The notes below the pieces were generated by a model that saw only the letters and a program-made list of their open reading frames with translations, ran no database searches and had not been told where the DNA came from. DNA of 64,000 bases, taken from positions 16,887,672-16,951,671 of the forward strand of contig CM051007.1 in NCBI GenBank assembly GCA_027704905.1, written 5' to 3'. Below, in pieces: positions 44,526-55,503 of the stretch; position 1 is the stretch's first letter; the number at the start of each line of letters is the position of its first letter. This DNA is from Muraenolepis orangiensis. Taxonomy: Eukaryota; Chordata; Actinopteri; Gadiformes; Muraenolepididae. Both the position numbers and the translations under genes were made by a program.

Positions 44526-44971
44526 TCAAATATGGAAGGAAACCCTCTGATACTTAAGAGAGCCTCCTCCAGCAGGGGGCTCTCTGGTGGGCCACCTGGT
44601 GGTCAAGCAGAGGAACAGCAGCACTAGCTCCCATCAGCACCACCTCGACCAGCAGCACCAGCACTAGGCAGACGGGAGCCCTGTCTAACGATTGAACACT
44701 TCCTCCACCTTCTCCACAAAGAGGAGCAGACTGAGAGCATGTGGCTGTAAAAGATACATGCTGCCATCTGATAAAAAAATGTATATGAGACCTTAAGTTA
44801 ATGTATTATAATACATGTATTATTAGGACATGACAATGCTTTATTATGTTATGCTTTATTATGTTTCACATGAGTCCACATTTATGCATGGCCAGACTAT
44901 ACCCCTTGAGGACATTGTGGGGAAACCAGTCTCTGGTCTCAAAACTGGTGTGTCCAGTCTCAAACACGTTC
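44526..44971. other. S100 3' flank, unit 1
   Basis: Homologous to 13,880-14,480 beside S100 copy C. It holds TTAAGAGAGCCTCCTCCAGC, a CAGCAGCACCAGCACTAG stretch and GAGGACATTGTGGGGAAACC. No exon supported. Confidence 0.6.
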
Positions 44972-45380
44972 TGAACTCCCGTCTCATGTCAGGACGGCAG
45001 AGTCCCTCGCCAGCTTCCGCAAGAGACTCAAGACCCACCTGTTCAGAGTCCACCTGGACTCTCCTTGACCCCTCCTTCTCCTTTGTGAAACCCCTAAACT
45101 TGCTTAAGTCCTGACATTAATAGCTCTTAGCATGTTGTATATGTTAGCAAGTGTATATCCTTAATGTTGATAACACGCTCTTATCACAGCTACTTAAGCA
45201 GGTGACCTAGCAGTACGAAATTGTGTTATTCATCTTGTTAAAATGAATACTTGTGAACTGCTGTATTTTTATGTTTGCGTACCCCAGTGTTATGCTATTG
45301 TCTGCTTCAACTAATGTACACCTTGTAAGTCGCTTTGGATAAAAGCGTCTGCCAAATGCCCTAAATGTAAATGTAAATGT
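44972..45380 (+). mobile_element. L2-type LINE 3' fragment, unit 1
   Basis: A short frame reads SHVRTAESLASFRKRLKTHL then FRVHLDSP and stop, the usual C-terminus of fish L2-type ORF2 proteins. A 3' UTR ends with GTAAGTCGCTTTGGATAAAA, GCGTCTGCCAAATG and an (ATGTAA)n tail. Confidence 0.78.
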
Positions 45381-45488
45381 ACAATAATAAAGAACAACAA
45401 ATATACACAGACACAAATGTACAAGTACAACACTGAATGTCATTTTATTGCAGTACATGTATTACATGTCATACAGTACATTGATGTA

Positions 45489-46307
45489 TTACTTTGAATC
45501 AGTGTGCTTAGTGACGATCATGTGGATGGCCAAGGACAGACCGGTCATCAAGATGCAGTACTCCTTAAAGTCCATGCTGCCGTCCTTGTCCTCGTCCAGC
45601 TCCTTCATCACATCCCCCAGTATGCCATCCTGCACGGAGCACAAGCAGCAGACCATGCATGCTTCTTTAGTTTATTGTTTTATTGCACAAAAGAACATAT
45701 TTAACCAGGTGGGGCTCATTGAGATTTAACATTTATTTTACAAGAGAGACCTGGCCAAGATAGCAGCAGCAGCATACAATACAATACAATATCATACATA
45801 CCGTGAACAATGTACAACACCACATAAGAATCACCCTTTGACACATTTGCATGGCAGAGAAGAAGCAAGAGCTTCGAGGCTGCTTTCATCATTGTATTGT
45901 GACAGGGTCACAATACTTAAATTCAATAGCAGACAGGTTAATATGTTTTTCAAATAGATGTATGAAAGTAAACATAGTGAAGCACTTGTGTGACTCACCC
46001 CAGGGAGTTGAGGCAGTTGTTCTGCCATCATCTTAGAAAGTTCCTTCTTGCTAATTGTTGTGGGATTGTCCCCTTCTTCAGAAGCTGCGTATTTTACAAA
46101 TGTTCCATATAAGAGGGCCAGACCGGTCTCCAGGGCAGTAAATGCTTCAGCCATATTTGTCTGGTTTAGCAAGACCGGTTGAGCTAGAAAAGATTGCACA
46201 GTCAATCAAAATGAATCAATACTTTCAATTAAAATTCACCAGACATGTTTGTTGACATTACAGCATCCATGTTAAATCACCTACATAAACATAAAAAATA
46301 TATATAC

Positions 46308-46351
<44 letters not shown>

Positions 46352-46575
46352 GTATATATATTTTTACATACATATATATAAATATATATATACACACACA
46401 TCTATACAGAAATTGTACAGAAATTAAAATTTTATATATATTTAATATATATATATAGAAATACACACATAAAACACAAAATGTGTACATTTCTGTACAT
46501 TTCTGTTTGTTCATTTCTCAAAATTGTTCTTTCTCTTACCTGTGCAGGTGGGTTATCTGGAAAATAATAAATGTG
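45489..46575 (-). CDS. S100-type EF-hand calcium-binding protein (copy E, unit 1)
   Basis: Leader exon from 46,540 upward with a GTAAG donor; second exon 45,999-46,183 with the ATG at 46,154; last exon 45,489-45,629. AATAAA is at about 45,444-45,449 on the minus strand. The protein has 98 residues: MAEAFTALETGLALLYGTFV, S100 pseudo-EF-hand YAASEEGDNPTTISKKEL (about 22-39), canonical loop DEDKDGSMDFKE at 64-75, and a long amphipathic tail ending IVTKHTDSK. All splice sites and the frame are intact. Copies F and G in the next units share the same exon sequences. Continuous translation past GTGAGT is an intron artefact. S100 proteins act as calcium-dependent dimeric regulators; the partner is unknown. 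Confidence 0.92.
46309..46352. repeat. (TA)n microsatellite in S100 intron 1, unit 1
   Basis: An AT dinucleotide run bracketed by ACGTATATAT words. Its length differs by about 4 bp between units 1 and 2. Confidence 0.95.
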
Positions 46576-46601
46576 AGTTGTAAGTAAACGGTAAGCTCAC
46601 T

Positions 46602-46610
46602 GCCTATATA
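46602..46610 (-). promoter_or_regulatory. TATA box of S100 copy E
   Basis: The minus strand reads AGCTATATAGGCAGTGAGC about 25-30 bp before the inferred start of the leader exon. Equivalent sites lie at 54,391-54,399 and 62,074-62,082. Confidence 0.75.
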
Positions 46611-46739
46611 GCTCGTCTTTCACCCCTCCCATTTTCTCTCTATTGAGAGAAAATGCCCTGAAAACCTGTCAGGTTCCTTAAACCTGTGGAACCACACCGA
46701 CATTTCAAAGGTGTGGTGAAGAAATGTGCATGAATGTAT

Positions 46740-47226
46740 AGAACTGAGCCTACAGCAACACAGTCCTGGGTCATGGCATGGGAGATCTAATGCTCTAGCT
46801 CTGGTGCCATGTAAATAGAACTGCATACCTCTGCTCTCTACCTGTTTATACTTTCCTGTGTATTATATATATATATGCATATAAACCTATAATTCTGCAC
46901 ATATCTCATACATACTCTATATTTGTTTATTTTTATTGCATATATTATTTGTATTCTTATGGTGTTGTTTTGTAGACTGAGGGACAGAATGCTTACTCCC
47001 CGTAAGCATTCCTATATACTTGTTACAAATGGCCACTAAAAATATCTTGTATCTTGTATCTTTATATCTTGTAAGTTATTTTATACCTGTTTTTAGTAGT
47101 GGCTTTTATTTCTTTAAATTCTAGACTATTTTCCATCTTATTTATCCACTGTACATTATATATTACAATGCACTTTACTGCAACATTTGCACTCTGGTTA
47201 GATGCCAAATTATTTTCACTGTATTC
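46740..47226. repeat. LTR C piece and LINE-C tail upstream of S100 copy E
   Basis: 46,740-46,860 matches part of LTR C at 33.84-33.97 kb in reverse. AT-rich sequence follows, then a LINE-C 3' tail (CATTTGCACTCTGGTTAGAT) to about 47,220. No gene. Confidence 0.65.
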
Positions 47227-47850
47227 ATTGGCTCAGCAGGTGAAGAGGATACATGGGAGGAAGTGGATGTTTGTCTCACGCACTCAACACACATCTTTCA
47301 ACCGGCTGGACAACTCAACTTCTTGCTTCCAGGTCATGAAGTTGTCCACACGCTGTCTTGTTTGTGGACTGGCTGGCCCTCAGGTGGGGACCCCAAGGAC
47401 ATAGTCAGTGGAAATGGATTTCTGTTTTGGTTAAATGCATGGTTTCTTCTGAGTCTCAAACCGATGAATGGATTTAATAACAAAGTGATATTTGCTTTTA
47501 TAAGAATCTTTCAGTAAAAGTAGTACGTAACTGGAGGTGTATGATAATGTAATGTCTTCCACCGCAGGCTGAAAACCCATCTCTTCAGGACACACTTCCC
47601 GGATCCTTCCTCGTAGCGCTATGTCGATTATCTAAGTAGATTACATATTATAGATAGGTAGATATTGTTCTAGATATGTTTTTTCTAGATGTTTTCCAAC
47701 TTATTGTACTTGCCTTACACTTTTACCTGAATTATTGTACTTCTACCTGAGCACTGGTTCAGTTCTTGGAGACTTGTTAGAAAGGAAATGCACTTTTGAC
47801 TTCTGGTGACGAGTTGTTCTCTTACCTTCCTTTGTTGAAGCACACTATTG

Positions 47851-49514
47851 CACACTAACGGTGCAAGCTGCTTAATGGGAGTAGCAGCACCGATATCAAT
47901 ATCATGGGTTAGCACATTGGTACATGATGGCACATCATTGAACAGAGTGGGACAGGAGTGAAGTAAACTTATTATATCACTCCTCTGACATTCAGTCAGA
48001 GACGACAGATGTATTTCTAAGCTTGACAGAAACTCTGAGTTTGATAGCCTACCACAGTGTGGACCATCAGCCAACATGGTCAAACCATCATCAGACATGA
48101 CTTCTGCACAAACCAGAGAAGCGGAGATCGTATCAGGGGCGGCAGTCTCCGGAGTTTTTTCCTGCTTCCCCTGGACAGCCTCTCTGGAATGATAAGACTT
48201 GATCATGTTAATGTGGCATAACCAAGTTTTCCTTCACCGCTCAGGCGTGTGGATAATGTAATCTGTGTCAGACACTTTACGGTCCACTGCATAGGGTCCT
48301 GAGAAACGGGCAGTAAGAGCAGATCCAGGCATGGGTAGTAGAACCAGAACTTGATCCCCAGGTTGAAACTGGCGCTCCACCGCCTTCCTGTCAAACCTCC
48401 TTTTCATTCTCTCTTGAGAGGAAGAGAGAGCCTCTTTTGCCACTGTCAATGCACAACGCAGCCGTTTCTTACACTGAGAGACAAAGTCCACCACCTTAAT
48501 CTTCTTAGTGGGGTTAGACATAAACCGCTCCTTTAACACCTTAAGGGGGCCACGCACATTGTGCCCAAACACAAGTTCAGCTGGGCTAAATCCAAGAGAC
48601 TCTTGCTTTGCGTCACGGATAGCAAAGAGAACAAAGGGGACTCCCTCATCCCATTGTTTTCCTGTATCTCCACAGTACTTCCTTAACATGGACTTTAAAG
48701 TTTGATGCCAGCGCTCCAGCGCGCCCTGTGACTCTGGGTGATATGCACTAGACACTGCGTGAGAGACACCTAAAGACTGCAAAGTCTGCTTAAAGGTCCT
48801 GGAAAGGAAATGAGTTCCTTGATCAGTCTGCACGATTTTTGGTAACCCAAAGGTAGTAAAGAACTTAGTCAGCGCTTTTGTGATGGCTGGAGCGGTGATT
48901 CTTCGTAGAGGAATTGCCTCAGGAAAACGAGTGGTAACACACATAACAGTTAACAAAAACTGGTGATCAACTTTTGTCCTGGGCAAAGGACCAACACAGT
49001 CTACAATGACATGATCAAATGGCTCACCAACAGCAGGGATAGGCCGCAACGGCGCTGGAGGCACTACCTGGTTCGGTTTTCCCACAATTTGGCAGGTGCG
49101 GAAAGTGTTATAAAAACGCACCGCATCAGCTTTCAGTCCTGGCCAGAAGAAGTGTCTTAGGATACGGTCATACGTCTTAGTGATCCCTAGATGTCCAGAC
49201 CATAAATGTTCGTGTGCTAGCTCAAGAACATGCTGTCGACAACCAACCGGTACCACTATCTGTTGAACTGTGCCCCAGTCCCCACTTGCATCACCTGGCC
49301 GTGAAATCCAGTTACGCATCAGCACCCCGTTACTCATAATAAATGTCTGCTTCTCACTGCACTTACTAGGATCCTCAACAACCGCAGCGAAACACTTGCC
49401 TACGGACGGATCTGCTTTCTGAGCGCTGATGAGTGCATTTCGGGTCAGCGGCAGTGATACCTCAGCAACAGTAGTACGTTCTGCTACCTTGTCCGACTCC
49501 TGGGACGACCCACT
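47851..49514 (-). pseudogene. Gmr1-like integrase-RT fragment, unit 2 (nonsense codon)
   Basis: The frame is open from 49,337 to 48,234, then stops. Near 48,235 the minus strand reads CCTGAGCGGTGA where unit 3 has CCTGAGTGGCGA. Trp becomes Arg and the next Arg codon becomes TGA, a C-to-T change. The downstream part (IKSYHSREAVQGKQEKTPET and the RT entry) remains open from 48,206. The nine bases missing in unit 1 are present. Confidence 0.85.
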
Positions 49515-49960
49515 TGTTACGACCCCATACCAGATCTAGGGGATATGGGATATAACAATATAAAAACCGGGGGGGACAAGAACCAGAGGAGATGGGAGAA
49601 TACAAAAATAAACAAGGTTTATTGTGAAAGGGTAACAAAACAGGTTTCCGAGAAACACATGAAATGAAAACTACTAACCCTACACTAACTGATCAAAATA
49701 CAAGTAACGCTAAATAGCCACAACCTAAACTTCCACGGACAACCTACAAAACTAAGATATCTAATACCGCCGTCGTCTCAAACAGAACCCACAAGAACAA
49801 CTCGGGAGTTGTCGTCTGGCCCACTGGCCCCATGGAAGTGTCTCTCCCAGCCTTTTATCCTCTTATCCTGATTGAGCACACCTGTGCTCAATCAAGCCGT
49901 TACCTGGGAGAAACGATAAGAACACACAAACACTACGGCTACACACACACAGCCGTAACA
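49515..49960 (-). mobile_element. LTR D, unit 2
   Basis: TGTTACGGCTG to GGGTCGTAACA, 446 bp. It has a 4-bp ACTA-type addition relative to unit 1 near 49,680. Same neighbours as in unit 1. Confidence 0.85.
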
Positions 49961-50313
49961 CCCCCCCCACATAAGAGCAAACGTGTAGTTTGCAATATGT
50001 AAGAGTAACTGAAAATATGTATAGTGTAAATATGATGTAGTGCAATGAGTGAAAAATGTACTGGCGGAGATAACTGCAGACCATCTCACCCACGGGACAG
50101 TGCGTCCGCCACCACGTTGTCTGCCCCCTTTTTGTGCTTGATCTCCAAGTTGTAGCCCTGCACCAACAGGGCCCAACGCATCAACCGCTGGTTGTGGTTG
50201 TACATCTGAGCTAAAAACACAAGGGGGTTATGGTCGGTGTACACAATCACTGGGTGTGAACTAGAGCCAACATACACTTCGAAGTGCTGGAGAGCAAGGA
50301 GCATGGCCATAGC
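49961..50313 (-). pseudogene. Gmr1-like RNase H fragment, unit 2
   Basis: The same 74-codon frame as unit 1 (50,310-50,086), ending VADALSRG and stop. The purine run adjoins LTR D. Confidence 0.82.
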
Positions 50314-50499
50314 ATTGGATAAAAGCGTCTGCTAAACGACTGTAATGTAATATAATGTAATGTAAGGCTAGTTATATTTGCCTTGAAACATAATGGAGGA
50401 TATAAAGACCGTATAAAGACCAAAATATCCCATTCTTACTACTCAGCCACATTTATCACAAAACACTTTCACACACACATTTGATCTTTGACCAACCAC

Positions 50500-52302
50500 C
50501 AGTGGCGGCTGGCCCATAGGGGGCGATGGGGCGCCGCCCCCCCTAAACCACACGTACAAACAAAATATAAAAAAAATATATACATTTTTTAATAGATATA
50601 TATAAATTGTCAATATGTGTGTGTTTAAAATATGGAATGCACCCAGAAATATGTGTAAAATATGATTTTTAAATAATTTGCGCAACATAATATGCTTTTC
50701 CTAGTACACATATGCCTAGTACACTGCAGCTTTAAGGGCGCATTTGTATGACGCTGCTGCTGGAGTGCTTTTCAAATCGCCCCACGGAGGCGGGTCTCTG
50801 TAGCAGTTTAGCCAATTGCTGAATCAAGATATAAACGAGTGACATAAAATGTAGCCAATCAGCGTCCTCAAAACGTCTTCCGGGAGGGCGCTTTTCAAAT
50901 CGACCCTCCCGGAAGACTTTGGAGCATCGAGCATCGTCATTTGTGTGTGTCACATATTATGCTCTGTCTCTGCGGGCGCCATTTTAACTACAACTTTCAA
51001 CAATGGCGAGCGTGAGCACTACCCCAAGACTCAACCCGGTCCCTAACTCGGTGAGCACTACCCCAAGACTCAACCCGGTCCCTAACTCGGTGAGCACTAC
51101 CCCAAGACTCAACCCGGTCCCTAACGCGGTGAGCACTACCCCAAGACTCAACCCGGTCCCTAACTCGGTGACATCTCTCATTCAAGAGCCGTTTGAGAGA
51201 AGAAGTTTGGCGGACAAACTTAAGGTGAAAGATCTGGGCCCAGATCAACCTGATCTTGTGTTTTCATGTTTTCATTTTCTGACTGACATTTGAGTTAAGT
51301 TTCTCAGTTAGAGAGATACAATTTTCTATGTTTTACTGCATTTTACTGCAGCAACCCTGCACACTTACTCCTCAGAATGGACTAACAAGTCACTCAATTA
51401 CAGTTTTATCTATGGGACCGTGTCATTTCAGTTTTTGAGCAGCCCCGAGCAAAAGCAATGGTGTGTTGGAGGATGTTGTTTTTACATGTCCCAAGGAAGG
51501 TCTTTATATGTTGACATCCATTGACACACTTATTTGAATTTAAAAAACAACACTGAACAGTTAATGAGTGTGTGGGTTGGAGTTGGAATACAGTTCTTGA
51601 TATTGTAATAAAAGTCCTGATTGAAATGTCTTTTCAGCAATTTTTTAGATGTGTTAATATTTAGGTTAAGCTAATTCTCATTTAGATGTATAGTATAGCT
51701 TTGGTTTGCTTGGTATTGGTTTGCTTGTCCTGGTAAGCTAACTTGGTAATAGAAGTTGAACAAACAAAGTTTTACATGTTGAGCCAACTTCATAGACATT
51801 TGTAAAAACTTGATAAAATAAGTTTAACCAACATCTTTTTAAGTTATCTTAACTAATATTTTCTAGTCCAAATAACTTGACACATGAAGTTGTCAACAGA
51901 CTACAAGTTGTATCAACTAATTTATTGAAGTGTAATCAACTAAATGTTGAATCAAATTGACTAAACTTAACTCAGTCAAAGCAACAAGATGACTTGACTT
52001 AGTCAAGTTGAGTCAACAAATCATTTTTAACAGTGTAGCTGTTCAACTTGATGAAGGCTACAGGATAGGGATCTGTCAACACAATGAGGAGGTGGACAAA
52101 AACACATCCTGTCTAAAAGAATAGACTGTGTGAAGTTCTGTGGTGCCTTTGAGCTGGCCTTGCGTGGCCATGATGAAAGTGATGGACAGAAGGGCGACAT
52201 TTCAATACAAAAAGTAATTGTATATAATGTAATTAACAATATGTAATTGTAAAAAAAAAATGGTATAGCCCCCCCTGGTGAAAAATGCACCAGCCGCCAC
52301 TG
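50500..52302 (+). mobile_element. hAT-type non-autonomous DNA transposon, unit 2
   Basis: Perfect CAGTGGCGGCTGG / CCAGCCGCCACTG ends and the CCAACCAC duplication at 50,492-50,499 and 52,303-52,310. 1,803 bp. Confidence 0.9.
51003..51293 (+). other. hAT-element coding piece with four VNTR copies, unit 2 (open)
   Basis: A complete 96-codon frame: MASV, four 13-residue repeats (STTPRLNPVPNSV, one with NAV), then TSLIQEPFERRSLADKLKVK, DLGPDQPDLV and a terminal FSCFHFLTDI. The repeat units start at 51,012 with a 39-bp period. The N-terminal hAT-transposase likeness ends at GPDQPDL. What follows looks like read-through into non-coding sequence, so a functional protein is doubtful. Confidence 0.6.
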
Positions 52303-52756
52303 CCAACCACTCAAATATGGAAGGAAACCCTCTGATACTTAAGAGAGCCTCCTCCAGCAGGGGGCTCTCTGGTGGGCCACCTGGTGGTCAAGCAGAGGAA
52401 CAGCAGCACTAGCTCCCATCAGCACCACCTCGACCAGCAGCACCAGCACTAGGCAGACGGGAGCCCTGTCTAACGATTGAACACTTCCTCCACCTTCTCC
52501 ACAAAGAGGAGCAGACTGAGAGCATGTGGCTGTAAAAGATACATGCTGCCATCTGATAAAAAAATGTATATGAGACCTTAAGTTAATGTATTATAATACA
52601 TGTATTATTAGGACATGACAATGCTTTATTATGTTATGCTTTATTATGTTTCACATGAGTCCACATTTATGCATGGCCAGACTATACCCCTTGAGGACAT
52701 TGTGGGGAAACCAGTCTCTGGTCTCAAAACTGGTGTGTCCAGTCTCAAACACGTTC

Positions 52757-53165
52757 TGAACTCCCGTCTCATGTCAGGACGGCAGAGTCCCTCGCCAGCT
52801 TCCGCAAGAGACTCAAGACCCACCTGTTCAGAGTCCACCTGGACTCTCCTTGACCCCTCCTTCTCCTTTGTGAAACCCCTAAACTTGCTTAAGTCCTGAC
52901 ATTAATAGCTCTTAGCATGTTGTATATGTTAGCAAGTGTATATCCTTAATGTTGATAACACGCTCTTATCACAGCTACTTAAGCAGGTGACCTAGCAGTA
53001 CGAAATTGTGTTATTCATCTTGTTAAAATGAATACTTGTGAACTGCTGTATTTTTATGTTTGCGTACCCCAGTGTTATGCTATTGTCTGCTTCAACTAAT
53101 GTACACCTTGTAAGTCGCTTTGGATAAAAGCGTCTGCCAAATGCCCTAAATGTAAATGTAAATGT
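52757..53165 (+). mobile_element. L2-type LINE 3' fragment, unit 2
   Basis: Same as in unit 1 (SLASFRKRLKTHLF frame, GGATAAAAGCGTCTGCCAAA end). Confidence 0.78.
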
Positions 53166-53273
53166 ACAATAATAAAGAACAACAAATATACACAGACACA
53201 AATGTACAAGTACAACACTGAATGTCATTTTATTGCAGTACATGTATTACATGTCATACAGTACATTGATGTA

Positions 53274-54092
53274 TTACTTTGAATCAGTGTGCTTAGTGAC
53301 GATCATGTGGATGGCCAAGGACAGACCGGTCATCAAGATGCAGTACTCCTTAAAGTCCATGCTGCCGTCCTTGTCCTCGTCCAGCTCCTTCATCACATCC
53401 CCCAGTATGCCATCCTGCACGGAGCACAAGCAGCAGACCATGCATGCTTCTTTAGTTTATTGTTTTATTGCACAAAAGAACATATTTAACCAGGTGGGGC
53501 TCATTGAGATTTAACATTTATTTTACAAGAGAGACCTGGCCAAGATAGCAGCAGCAGCATACAATACAATACAATATCATACATACCGTGAACAATGTAC
53601 AACACCACATAAGAATCACCCTTTGACACATTTGCATGGCAGAGAAGAAGCAAGAGCTTCGAGGCTGCTTTCATCATTGTATTGTGACAGGGTCACAATA
53701 CTTAAATTCAATAGCAGACAGGTTAATATGTTTTTCAAATAGATGTATGAAAGTAAACATAGTGAAGCACTTGTGTGACTCACCCCAGGGAGTTGAGGCA
53801 GTTGTTCTGCCATCATCTTAGAAAGTTCCTTCTTGCTAATTGTTGTGGGATTGTCCCCTTCTTCAGAAGCTGCGTATTTTACAAATGTTCCATATAAGAG
53901 GGCCAGACCGGTCTCCAGGGCAGTAAATGCTTCAGCCATATTTGTCTGGTTTAGCAAGACCGGTTGAGCTAGAAAAGATTGCACAGTCAATCAAAATGAA
54001 TCAATACTTTCAATTAAAATTCACCAGACATGTTTGTTGACATTACAGCATCCATGTTAAATCACCTACATAAACATAAAAAATATATATAC

Positions 54093-54140
<48 letters not shown>

Positions 54141-54364
54141 GTATATATATTTTTACATACATATATATAAATATATATATACACACACATCTATACAGAA
54201 ATTGTACAGAAATTAAAATTTTATATATATTTAATATATATATATAGAAATACACACATAAAACACAAAATGTGTACATTTCTGTACATTTCTGTTTGTT
54301 CATTTCTCAAAATTGTTCTTTCTCTTACCTGTGCAGGTGGGTTATCTGGAAAATAATAAATGTG
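53274..54364 (-). CDS. S100-type EF-hand calcium-binding protein (copy F, unit 2)
   Basis: Last exon 53,274-53,414; second exon to 53,968 with coding 53,784-53,939; leader exon from 54,329. The predicted 98-residue protein is the same as copy E: the N-terminal exon frames match residue for residue and the last exon has the same DEDKDGSMDFKE loop. The TATA box is at 54,391-54,399. I see no lesion. Identical coding with small intron differences (the TA run) points to a very recent duplication or to gene conversion. Confidence 0.92.
54090..54142. repeat. (TA)n microsatellite in S100 intron 1, unit 2
   Basis: Slightly longer than the equivalent run in unit 1. Confidence 0.9.
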
Positions 54365-55503
54365 AGTTGTAAGTAAACGGTAAGCTCACTGCCTATATAG
54401 CTCGTCTTTCACCCCTCCCATTTTCTCTCTATTGAGAGAAAATGCCCTGAAAACCTGTCAGGTTCCTTAAACCTGTGGAACCACACCGACATTTCAAAGG
54501 TGTGGTGAAGAAATGTGCATGAATGTATAGAACCGAGCCTACAGCAACACAGTCCTGGGTCATGGCATGGGAGATCTAATGCTCTAGCTCTGGTGCCATG
54601 TAAATAGAACTGCATACCTCTGCTCTCTACCTGTTTATACTTTCCTGTGTATTATATATATATATGCATATAAACCTATAATTCTGCACATATCTCATAC
54701 ATACTCTATATTTGTTTATTTTTATTGCATATATTATTTGTATTCTTATGGTGTTGTTTTGTAGACTGAGGGACAGAATGCTTACTCCCCGTAAGCATTC
54801 CTATATACTTGTTACAAATGGCCACTAAAAATATCTTGTATCTTGTATCTTTATATCTTGTAAGTTATTTTATACCTGTTTTTAGTAGTGGCTTTTATTT
54901 CTTTAAATTCTAGACTATTTTCCATCTTATTTATCCACTGTACATTATATATTACAATGCACTTTACTGCAACATTTGCACTCTGGTTAGATGCCAAATT
55001 ATTTTCACTGTATTCATTGGCTCAGCAGGTGAAGAGGATACATGGGAGGAAGTGGATGTTTGTCTCACGCACTCAACACACATCTTTCAACCGGCTGGAC
55101 AACTCAACTTCTTGCTTCCAGGTCATGAAGTTGTCCACACGCTGTCTTGTTTGTGGACTGGCTGGCCCTCAGGTGGGGACCCCAAGGACATAGTCAGTGG
55201 AAATGGATTTCTGTTTTGGTTAAATGCATGGTTTCTTCTGAGTCTCAAACCGATGAATGGATTTAATAACAAAGTGATATTTGCTTTTATAAGAATCTTT
55301 CAGTAAAAGTAGTACGTAACTGGAGGTGTATGATAATGTAATGTCTTCCACCGCAGGCTGAAAACCCATCTCTTCAGGACACACTTCCCGGATCCTTCCT
55401 CGTAGCGCTATGTCGATTATCTAAGTAGATTACATATTATAGATAGGTAGATATTGTTCTAGATATGTTTTTTCTAGATGTTTTCCAACTTATTGTACTT
55501 GCC

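Larger units (their letters stand above)
39447..47226. repeat. Tandem unit 1 (about 7.78 kb)
   Basis: The first of three complete head-to-tail units. Anchor points recur at a near-constant distance: the CTTACCTTCCTTTG word at 40,037, 47,821, 55,610 and 63,293, giving 7,784, 7,789 and 7,683 bp. Contents in plus order: unknown segment, L2 tail, Gmr1-like integrase-RT, LTR, RNase H fragment, hAT-type element, S100 3' flank, L2 fragment, S100 gene, 5' flank with an LTR C piece, LINE-C tail. Confidence 0.9.
47227..55017. repeat. Tandem unit 2 (about 7.79 kb)
   Basis: The same contents and order as unit 1. Differences include four instead of five VNTR copies, a ~26-bp insertion near 50,570-50,595 within the hAT-type element, a 12-bp CTCAGCCA-containing stretch near 50,443 that unit 1 lacks, and scattered substitutions. 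Confidence 0.9.

Noticed and set aside
45831..46205. 124-residue single-exon protein over S100 copy E
   Set aside because: It reads past the GTGAGT donor into the intron and before the acceptor. The exon structure shared by all copies, including a canonical last exon, is better supported.
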